Source: Bacteroidales bacterium (GTDB lineage Bacteria > Bacteroidota > Bacteroidia > Bacteroidales > Muribaculaceae). From it: a stretch of 64,000 bases of DNA. Each line of letters starts with the position of its first letter. Positions within the stretch are counted from its first letter, which is position 1. The DNA lies in the NCBI GenBank assembly GCA_015060975.1, contig SUXI01000012.1, forward strand, positions 1-64,000, written 5' to 3'. The position numbers and the translations under genes were made by a program. The notes beneath the pieces are model-generated. The model was not told the DNA's origin and made no database searches. It saw nothing but the letters and a program-made list of their open reading frames with translations. Positions 36,065-43,035 of this stretch are shown one piece after another.

Positions 36065-37576
36065 TTAAATCATACGATGTGCCTCATTCCCTTCTACATA
36101 TATTGCACTCAATGGTCTCACCGGGCAATAATATTCACACGCCCCACACCCTATACATTTTGCTTCATTCACAACCGGCATATATCGTGAGTTTTCATCT
36201 TCGGGATTTAACGGGGCAAGTATAATTGCGCCAGAAGGACAACGGCGAGAACAATTTCCGCATTGTTTCCCTTGTGAAGACATAATACATGCATCTAAAT
36301 TTACGATTGCCCGACCTATTTGAATTGAACTTTTTTCTGCAACCGTAATGGAGTGAAACGCTCCTGCCGGACATACATCAGAACATTTTACACACTCAGG
36401 TCGGCAATAGCCATTATTATATTGAACTATTGGCTGCATAAATGTATCTAAATTATGAGATGGGAACAATACTTTATTATCACAAGCCGAAATACATAAT
36501 TGACATCCGGTGCAATGACGTTGTAAATGCGACAAACTTACCGCTCCCGGTGGCACTATACGACTTTTGCGTTGTGGCGCTTCTTTATCAATTATTTTTG
36601 CCAATCCCCCATCGGTAATTTTATCGGTGGCTTTAACAGCTGTCGCAGTTGCCAACGCCAATCCTGTAGCAATGAAATTTCGACGCTCATCATCAATATT
36701 ATGCTTGCTTATCTCATCATTTGTCTTTAACGCACTCCTTACTTTGTAGGAAATTGCTCCAGTCGAACAATTATTAACACAATCTAGACAAACTACACAT
36801 CGCGAATAATCAATAACGTGTTTTTTTGCATCAATACACGAAGATTTACAATTTCGTGCACATTTTTGACACCCATTACATTTTTTGACATCTATTACAG
36901 GCTTTAAAACTGAAAAACGGCTAAAAAATCCCAATAATGTTCCCACCGGACAAATTGTATTACAATAAATTCTTCCCCCAATCCAAGCCATTGTCCCTAC
37001 AATCAATATAGTCACAAAGGCAACAATAATCAAATGCAACGATACAAAGGTTTCAACGTCATAAAACCAATAACATTCACTATCAGCCACTGCATCGGCA
37101 ACCAAATTATTACCTACATTATATATAGGAGCAAACAACGACGAAGCAATACGCCCATATGCACTATAAGGTTCTATAAACGAAACCATTGTCATACTTA
37201 TAATATTACACAACCCTAATACAATTAAAAACACAAATACAACCAGTACCCCCAATCTTAACCACGATTTAGGCTCTATATAATTAAATCTATTTTTGCG
37301 ATTTTTCTTTTTACCAAATTTTCCTCTAAGACTATTTATGATATCTTGAATTATACCTAATGGGCAAATTACAGAACAATACACCCTACCCATTAACAAT
37401 GTCAACAATAGCAAAAATATTACAGCTACAACATTTAATGACAAAAGTGCCGGCACTAACTGAATCTTAGCCAACCAACCACAATATTGTTGTGTTATCC
37501 CGGTAAAATCAAGGAATAGCAACGTCAATACCACAATACTAATTATCGCAACCAATACTCGAATTTTCCTAAGCAT
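36065..37576 (-). CDS. NapH-NapG-like membrane polyferredoxin
   Basis: A 503-residue fusion-like protein. Residues about 1-225 hold four transmembrane helices with two C-x3-C-P-L/V-G motifs (Y-C-S-V-I-C-P-L-G near 67-75 and Y-C-N-T-I-C-P-V-G near 205-213), followed by two ferredoxin motifs (K-C-N-G-C-Q-K-C and R-C-V-V-C-L-D-C), as in NapH/NosR-type quinol dehydrogenases. Near residue 297 a second R-R-N-F-I-A motif with a hydrophobic run (G-L-A-L-A-T-A-T-A) looks like an internal Tat signal. The remainder (about 325-503) has four more ferredoxin clusters, like NapG. It would pass electrons from quinol to the adjacent reductase (inference). Confidence 0.82.
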   Translation of the reverse strand: MLRKIRVLVAIISIVVLTLLFLDFTGITQQYCGWLAKIQLVPALLSLNVVAVIFLLLLTLLMGRVYCSVICPLGIIQDIINSLRGKFGKKKNRKNRFNYIEPKSWLRLGVLVVFVFLIVLGLCNIISMTMVSFIEPYSAYGRIASSLFAPIYNVGNNLVADAVADSECYWFYDVETFVSLHLIIVAFVTILIVGTMAWIGGRIYCNTICPVGTLLGFFSRFSVLKPVIDVKKCNGCQKCARNCKSSCIDAKKHVIDYSRCVVCLDCVNNCSTGAISYKVRSALKTNDEISKHNIDDERRNFIATGLALATATAVKATDKITDGGLAKIIDKEAPQRKSRIVPPGAVSLSHLQRHCTGCQLCISACDNKVLFPSHNLDTFMQPIVQYNNGYCRPECVKCSDVCPAGAFHSITVAEKSSIQIGRAIVNLDACIMSSQGKQCGNCSRRCPSGAIILAPLNPEDENSRYMPVVNEAKCIGCGACEYYCPVRPLSAIYVEGNEAHRMI

Positions 37577-37688
37577 AATTTAACTAATAAAGTTATAATT
37601 GTTATTTGTTTGCGAAATTAACAAAAAATCCACATAAATTCAATATAAGGGGTTTAAATTTATTCCCTCACTCATAATCAATAAAAAA

Positions 37689-37704
37689 GCCCTGGAAACA
37701 GGGC
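37689..37704 (-). terminator. Terminator after the second ECF sigma gene
   Basis: GCCCTG (37689-37694) and CAGGGC (37699-37704) form a GC stem with a 4-base loop; on the minus strand the stem is followed by TTTTTT. It lies 110 bases after the sigma gene. The rest of 37577-37814 shows nothing else. Confidence 0.8.
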
Positions 37705-37814
37705 CTCTATATCAATTATAAACTTGTGTGCTATATCACATTACACATTATTCATAATACACATTACCATATACACTTATCATGGATTTTGTTAGAGTTC
37801 AAAAACACATTTTT

Positions 37815-38318
37815 TTAACGATAATCATTCAATATTTTTTGCAATTTTTGCCTTGCAAAGAAAATTCGACTTTTTACCGTTCCTAAAGGGAGATTCATTT
37901 CTTCGGCAATTTCATTATACTTATAACCTGCTACATGCATTGAAAAAGGAATGCGATATTCATCAGAAAATGAGTTTATCGCTTCATTAATTTCTTTAGC
38001 TGCATACGCCCCCTCGGGAGTTTCAAAACCAGAATCTTGCGACAGATTTAAATGATATAAATCTTCAGTTTGGTCAATAATGGTCGATGCTCTAACAACT
38101 TTGCGATAATTATTTATAAATATATTTCGCATAATTGTAAATACCCAGCCCTTAAAATTCACATTATCAACATACTTGTCCTCATTATCGAGAGCTTTTA
38201 GAGTTGTGTCTTGAAGTAAATCATAGGCATCATCCCTGTTTGATGTTAAGATATAAGCAAAGTTTAATAGATTACTTTGCAATGACATCAATTTTGATTG
38301 AAATTTTTTTGAACTCAT
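37815..38318 (-). CDS. ECF-type RNA polymerase sigma factor
   Basis: A 167-residue sigma-70 family protein. Region 2 (residues about 12-75) has D-D-A-Y-D-L-L-Q-D-T-T-L-K-A and F-K-G-W-V-F-T-I-M-R-N-I-F-I-N. Region 4 (about 110-165) has Y-K-Y-N-E-I-A-E-E-M-N-L-P-L-G-T-V-K-S-R-I-F-F-A-R. It is monocistronic, with no neighbouring anti-sigma gene, unlike the sigma factor at 24409. It resembles the general ECF subgroup common and often single in Bacteroidetes. A candidate minus-strand -7 box TATATTTG lies at 38363 to 38356. Confidence 0.92.
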   Translation of the reverse strand: MSSKKFQSKLMSLQSNLLNFAYILTSNRDDAYDLLQDTTLKALDNEDKYVDNVNFKGWVFTIMRNIFINNYRKVVRASTIIDQTEDLYHLNLSQDSGFETPEGAYAAKEINEAINSFSDEYRIPFSMHVAGYKYNEIAEEMNLPLGTVKSRIFFARQKLQKILNDYR

Positions 38319-38355
38319 AAATCTATCTTTTAAAAATTAAAACTAAATGACGCTA

Positions 38356-38363
38356 CAAATATA
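38356..38363 (-). promoter_or_regulatory. Candidate -7 box of the ECF sigma gene
   Basis: Minus-strand TATATTTG fits TAnnTTTG, about 38 bases before ATG 38318. TTTG at 38383-38380 could be the -33 box but the 16-base spacer is short. The AT-rich intergenic region 38319-38668 otherwise contains only the dCMP deaminase promoter. Confidence 0.4.
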
Positions 38364-38618
38364 CAAATTATTTTAATATCAAAATAATTTTGGTGTTATT
38401 TTTTGTTAAAACAATATATTTTTATCATACACAAAACTTATTTTGCTAAATATCAAACATTTGCATTATATTACATTTTGTTACACTAATATTACACACC
38501 TTTATACATTTTGTTTCATTCCTATGTTTTTGAGACAATCAATGACACAAACACCTTAATTACACATTATATCTTCCTTTCATTATAATTCCGAATCCCA
38601 CCTTTATATCTATAATGT

Positions 38619-38650
38619 TTTGTGCAACAATGAAAAAGTTATTATCTTTG
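38619..38650 (+). promoter_or_regulatory. Consensus promoter of the dCMP deaminase gene
   Basis: TTTG at 38619-38622 and TATCTTTG at 38643-38650 with a 20-base spacer match the Bacteroidetes promoter fully. This makes the start at 38669 more credible than the in-frame ATGs at 38615 and 38630. Confidence 0.8.
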
Positions 38651-38668
38651 CATGACATTAAAAATAAA

Positions 38669-39109
38669 ATGGACACTATTCAAAACGAAAAGCAAGAAAT
38701 TTTAGATAAACGCTATCTGCGAATGTCTAAAATATGGGCAGAAAACTCATACTGTCAACGAAGAAAAGTAGGAGCCATAATAGTAAAAGACCAGATGATT
38801 ATATCAGATGGATACAATGGCACCCCATCCGGATTTGAAAACATCTGCGAAGATGAAGCCGGAGTCACCAAGCCCTATGTTTTACACGCTGAAGCCAATG
38901 CAATTTCAAAAGTTGCACGAAGCAACAACAGCAGCGAAGGCGCAACATTATATGTAACGGCCTCACCATGCGTTGAATGCGCTAAACTAATAATTCAATC
39001 AGGGATTAAACGAGTTGTATTCAATGAGCTATATCGCATTACCGATGGAATAGATCTACTCATCAGAGCTAAAATTGAATGCATACACATTGAGAATCTT
39101 GACAATTAA
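38669..39109 (+). CDS. dCMP deaminase family protein
   Basis: A 146-residue zinc deaminase that converts dCMP to dUMP for thymidylate synthesis. The zinc site is H-A-E-A-N-A-I near residue 75 (His and proton-shuttle Glu) with S-P-C-V-E-C-A-K near 102 (two Cys). R-R-K-V-G-A-I-I-V near residue 31 and S-D-G-Y-N-G-T-P-S-G are also typical of the dCMP deaminase/ComEB group rather than cytidine deaminases. The start at 38669 is set by the promoter; an upstream extension would contain the -7 box. The S41 protease follows 29 bases later. Confidence 0.9.
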   Translation: MDTIQNEKQEILDKRYLRMSKIWAENSYCQRRKVGAIIVKDQMIISDGYNGTPSGFENICEDEAGVTKPYVLHAEANAISKVARSNNSSEGATLYVTASPCVECAKLIIQSGIKRVVFNELYRITDGIDLLIRAKIECIHIENLDN

Positions 39110-39138
39110 TCACAATTGCATTATAAATAAATTTCTAT

Positions 39139-40782
39139 ATGCAATCACGTTTAAATACAAAAACACTTCTGCCAATAATTTTTATTGTGGCATTGATTTC
39201 AGGAATGTGGATTGGCAGATACTTTACCTACAATTCATTAGGATTTGCCAATAACAAATTAAACTCAATTTTAAACCTCATCAGCGAAAAATATGTCGAT
39301 ACGATTTGTCCCGATAGTATCCTTGAAAAATCATACCCTAACATAATATCTCAACTCGACCCCCATTCTTCATACATACCCGCAAAGGACCTGAAAGCAA
39401 CCAATGAAGAACTTGATGGTTCATTTAGCGGTATAGGTATTTCATTTTCAATAATGAATGACACAATCACTATTATCGAAATTATACCTGGAGGACCAAG
39501 CGAGAAAGCCGGGCTTTTAGCAGGAGACCGCATAACAAAGATTGACACTATAAATGTAGCCGGTATTACAATTTCCAACGAAAGAGTAATGTCCCTACTT
39601 CGTGGCAATTCCGAAACAAAAGTATCATTAGAAATAAAGCGCAATAGTTCTCATACACCGTTAAAATTTGACATAACACGAGGCAATATCCCTGTAAATT
39701 CAGTAGATGCAGCCTATATAATAGCTCCAACCATTGGATACATCAAAATAAACAAATTCAGTCGCAACACTTACGACGAATTCATCACAGCATTAAACAA
39801 TCTGCAAAACCAAGGTGCATCAAAATATATCATCGACCTAAGAGAAAATGGCGGAGGATACATGGGAAGTGCCATACTTATGGCAAATGAATTTTTACCT
39901 AAAGGTCACATGATTGTAAACACCAAGTATCGTACTAGCAGCAGCCCCACATATAGCGATGGTAATGGCTCTTTTACTAATGCCGAATTAGTGATTTTAA
40001 TAGATGAATTCTCGGCTAGTGCCAGCGAAATATTTGCAGGAGCAATACAAGACCATGACAGAGGTCTAATTTTAGGTCGCCGGTCTTTTGGCAAAGGACT
40101 TGTCCAGCAACAAATTGAATTATTAGACAGTAGTGCTATTCGACTAACTATTGCTCGATATCATACCCCATCGGGACGATGCATCCAAAAGGAATACAAA
40201 GCCGGAGACAAAAACTACAACTACGAAGTATATGAGCGTTTCAATCACGGGGAAGCTTTTAATGCCGATAGCATAAAATTAAATGAAGAACTTGAATTTT
40301 TAACCGCAAATGGGCGCAAAGTATATGGTGGAGGTGGAATTATGCCCGACATCTTTATCCCCAATGACACATCTGGCATTACCAAATATTATTACAAAGT
40401 AGCAAACGCAGGTCTGCTACAAAAATTCGCATTTAATTATAGCGACAAAAACAGAGCACAATTTAAAGATTGCAAAACTGCAAACGACGTATTATCAAAA
40501 TTGCCAAACGATGATCTTCTATTGTATGACTTTGTTGACTTTGGAAAGAAAAATAATATTCAAGCCAAATGGTATCAAATAAACCAGTCCAAGAAGCTGA
40601 TTCTCATAATACTAAAATCACTAATAACGCGCGACATAATTGGTAACCATGCTTATTATGAAGTTTATAATACTTATGACAACAATGTCATAAATGCCGT
40701 TGAACAATTTGGGCGCGGAACGACTAAAATTCCTGTAACAATTGAACACAAATGGAAAAAGACAGAATCAGAAAAGAAATAA
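39139..40782 (+). CDS. S41-family carboxy-terminal processing protease
   Basis: A 547-residue membrane-anchored periplasmic protease. An N-terminal hydrophobic segment (about 10-28) anchors it. A PDZ domain (about 85-180) contains G-S-F-S-G-I-G-I-S-F and G-P-S-E-K-A-G-L. The peptidase domain has D-L-R-E-N-G-G-G near residue 233, the nucleophile in S-A-S-A-S-E-I-F-A-G near 294 and the catalytic Lys in S-F-G-K-G-L-V-Q near 318. CtpA/Prc proteases trim envelope proteins. The 3' end overlaps the next gene by 31 bases. Confidence 0.93.
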   Translation: MQSRLNTKTLLPIIFIVALISGMWIGRYFTYNSLGFANNKLNSILNLISEKYVDTICPDSILEKSYPNIISQLDPHSSYIPAKDLKATNEELDGSFSGIGISFSIMNDTITIIEIIPGGPSEKAGLLAGDRITKIDTINVAGITISNERVMSLLRGNSETKVSLEIKRNSSHTPLKFDITRGNIPVNSVDAAYIIAPTIGYIKINKFSRNTYDEFITALNNLQNQGASKYIIDLRENGGGYMGSAILMANEFLPKGHMIVNTKYRTSSSPTYSDGNGSFTNAELVILIDEFSASASEIFAGAIQDHDRGLILGRRSFGKGLVQQQIELLDSSAIRLTIARYHTPSGRCIQKEYKAGDKNYNYEVYERFNHGEAFNADSIKLNEELEFLTANGRKVYGGGGIMPDIFIPNDTSGITKYYYKVANAGLLQKFAFNYSDKNRAQFKDCKTANDVLSKLPNDDLLLYDFVDFGKKNNIQAKWYQINQSKKLILIILKSLITRDIIGNHAYYEVYNTYDNNVINAVEQFGRGTTKIPVTIEHKWKKTESEKK

Positions 40783-41309
40783 AAATTTTAAAAAAATCGC
40801 TTTCCGCACACGATAAAATCAATGCAGCACGCATGGTTTACAAAAAAATATGTCAGTCATCATGGTTTAAAGACGCAACAAACATCTTAACATATCATTC
40901 GTTACCCGATGAGCTAAACACTCATTTTCAATTGCTTTCATGGAAAGATAAAAAAAATATATTTCTCCCTCGATGCAATGGTGATTCATTGGATATTTTA
41001 GCTGCAAACGAAACAGCTATCGGAGCCTACAACATTTACGAACCGACCGGCGATATTACCATCCCCCCTACCATTATTCAACTTGCAATTATCCCTGGAA
41101 TAGCATTTGACACAAATGGCATGAGACTTGGTCGCGGAAAAGGTTATTATGATCGTTTTCTACGCAATACAACCGCATTAAAAATAGGGATAGGTTATGA
41201 TTTCCAGATTGTCAATTACGTTCCAACCGAGCCTCACGACATTCCAATGGATGCAGTCATTACTCCAAACAACACAATAATTTTAAACAAGGATAAAAAA
41301 TGGCTATAA
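40752..41309 (+). CDS. 5-formyltetrahydrofolate cyclo-ligase
   Basis: A 185-residue enzyme recycling 5-formyl-THF to 5,10-methenyl-THF with ATP. The family signature G-M-R-L-G-R-G-K-G-Y-Y-D-R-F-L is intact (about 122-136), and the N-terminal K-x-x-R-K-E-I-K fits. It starts inside the S41 gene in another frame (31-base overlap); the alignment of the N-terminus with family members supports this start. The end overlaps the following gene by ten bases, so three consecutive genes are tightly packed. Confidence 0.92.
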   Translation: MEKDRIRKEIKILKKSLSAHDKINAARMVYKKICQSSWFKDATNILTYHSLPDELNTHFQLLSWKDKKNIFLPRCNGDSLDILAANETAIGAYNIYEPTGDITIPPTIIQLAIIPGIAFDTNGMRLGRGKGYYDRFLRNTTALKIGIGYDFQIVNYVPTEPHDIPMDAVITPNNTIILNKDKKWL

Positions 41310-41977
41310 TCTCTGCAAAAAACAGTTTATGTAGCGTAATAAGTTCTAACCCGGACATAATACCACTAATTAACCGTTTTGGCATCACACTTGGCGTCAA
41401 AGACAAAACAATTGAAAGGATTTGCAATGACAATGCGCTCGACATCGAATTTTTCATATCAATACTCAATACATATATTAATGAGGATTTTTTCCCTGAA
41501 AAAATTCTTAAGTCTTTTCGTGCCGAAACAATCGTCAATTATATCTCACAAACATACAACTACTATATCCACTATATGCTTCCAAACATCGAACGACATT
41601 TCAATCTATTAATAGCCCATAGTGGAGACAACAACAACCTTGGATTAATGTTCCAATTCTTTAAAGAACTAAAAAACGACATTCTACAAAATATAAATCA
41701 CGACATACACCAATGGTTTCCCCTAATAATATCGGCAAGCTTAAATGAGACAGCACCGAATCTTAAGTTTATCGCTCCCTCAAACAGTTCAATAATAGAA
41801 GATAAAATCAATGATCTCAAAAATATGTTTATTATACACCTAACCGGCAAATACGACTTAAACTTGTGCTATGCCGTAATATCTTCTATCATTTCATTTG
41901 AAAAAGACATACGACAAAACAACCGCATACGAAACCGCATACTATATTTAATTTATAAAAACACGATTAATAAATAA
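41300..41977 (+). CDS. Degenerate hemerythrin/RIC-like protein
   Basis: A 225-residue, mainly helical soluble protein. Residues about 5-55 (I-P-L-I-N-R-F-G-I-T-L-G and T-I-E-R-I-C-N-D) resemble the ScdA/RIC N-terminal domain, though without its Cys pair. The rest resembles a hemerythrin-like bundle with some His/Glu ligands left (I-H-Y-M-L-P-N-I-E-R-H near 90-100, H-D-I-H near 136) but not a full diiron set. In Bacteroidales a similar protein commonly precedes a LuxR regulator, as here (8 bases apart). A sensory role is more likely than iron-centre repair; this is inference. Confidence 0.55.
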   Translation: MAIISAKNSLCSVISSNPDIIPLINRFGITLGVKDKTIERICNDNALDIEFFISILNTYINEDFFPEKILKSFRAETIVNYISQTYNYYIHYMLPNIERHFNLLIAHSGDNNNLGLMFQFFKELKNDILQNINHDIHQWFPLIISASLNETAPNLKFIAPSNSSIIEDKINDLKNMFIIHLTGKYDLNLCYAVISSIISFEKDIRQNNRIRNRILYLIYKNTINK

Positions 41978-41985
41978 TCGCATTA

Positions 41986-42525
41986 ATGGTTTTTGTAATA
42001 ATTCACGATACTATACAAGCATTAGGGTTGAAATATATTTTTAAAAACTATTTCAATATATCAATAACTCATGTACACCCCTCACTAATGCATACAATTA
42101 TTGATAACGAGTCCTCTATTTATATAACCACCCCACATCTTTTACACGAAAATAACGACTTTTTCCAGTCAAAGAAAAACCAAACAGTTATCATTACTCA
42201 AGCCCCAACAACCGACCCAATGTCAATAAATTTACATCATGAAGAATGTGATATTATTCAACAAATATCATCAATTCTAGAATCAATAGGAACGACTTCA
42301 CAGAAGCCCTCCGATAGGCTTTCTCAAAGAGAAATCGAAGTACTTAAACTTATCGCAATGGGATATATTAATAAAGAAATTGCACATAAGCTATCCATAA
42401 GCTTCAACACCGTTCTTACCCACAGAAAGAACATATCCTCAAAATTAGGCATCAAAAGCGTATCCGGACTCGGAATATATGCAGTAATGAATGGATATAT
42501 ATCTGAACCAAATCTCAAAAGATAA
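41986..42525 (+). CDS. LuxR-type response regulator-like transcription factor
   Basis: A 179-residue protein with a C-terminal LuxR/FixJ helix-turn-helix (about 108-172: L-S-Q-R-E-I-E-V-L-K-L-I-A-M-G, N-K-E-I-A-H-K-L, N-T-V-L-T-H-R-K-N-I-S-S-K-L). The N-terminal part (about 1-95) is receiver-sized but lacks the phospho-acceptor Asp pattern, so it is probably not a standard response regulator. It follows the hemerythrin-like gene in the same operon and may take its signal from that protein. Confidence 0.85.
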   Translation: MVFVIIHDTIQALGLKYIFKNYFNISITHVHPSLMHTIIDNESSIYITTPHLLHENNDFFQSKKNQTVIITQAPTTDPMSINLHHEECDIIQQISSILESIGTTSQKPSDRLSQREIEVLKLIAMGYINKEIAHKLSISFNTVLTHRKNISSKLGIKSVSGLGIYAVMNGYISEPNLKR

Positions 42526-42530
42526 AAATT

Positions 42531-42752
42531 CTATCCTTGTTTAATAAATTTAGCGCTATCCCTACACACATGGAATTTAATGACCGAATACACCATAGTT
42601 TGAAGAGGAGATAATGACTTTTCAGGATTTACACCCATTATCATATCACTTACAAACGCACTCGCAACCGCAACTCTTTCATCTTCGGGCAAGGAATTTA
42701 TTGTATTAATCACATGCGGAGTAATCACAATTGAATGTTTAATCGCTTTCAT
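42531..42752 (-). CDS. Small conserved-type hypothetical protein
   Basis: A 73-residue protein (I-T-P-H-V-I-N-T-I-N-S-L-P-E-D-E-R-V-A-V-A-S-A-F near 10-33, then M-V-Y-S-V-I-K-F-H-V near 53-62), helical, without a signal peptide. It is convergent with the LuxR gene, 5 bases apart. The codon pattern and the amphipathic helices look gene-like. I do not recognise the family. The region 42753-43035 upstream holds no other gene, only the amylase promoter. Confidence 0.6.
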   Translation of the reverse strand: MKAIKHSIVITPHVINTINSLPEDERVAVASAFVSDMIMGVNPEKSLSPLQTMVYSVIKFHVCRDSAKFIKQG

Positions 42753-42971
42753 TGTATATCTAATTTTTAGGTTAATAAATACATTAGCTTTTAATTAACA
42801 TTGCAAATGTAACACCATACACGGGCAATAATCAAGCCCAATAATCATAAAATACGCTAATTACATTCTATTTTTCCAATCAAGCACAACATACTAATTA
42901 CAGAATCACATAAAAAAGGTTATTTATATTATTGTACAACTCATTTACTCAAAATCTTAAAATATTTTTAC

Positions 42972-42979
42972 TAACTTTG
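42972..42979 (+). promoter_or_regulatory. -7 box of the secreted amylase gene
   Basis: TAACTTTG matches TAnnTTTG, about 57 bases before ATG 43036. A TTTA at 42944-42947 is a weak, widely spaced -33 candidate. Confidence 0.45.
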
Positions 42980-43035
42980 TAGCATATATTTATATTAACT
43001 TATATATTAAAAATACAATTAATAAAATTATACAC

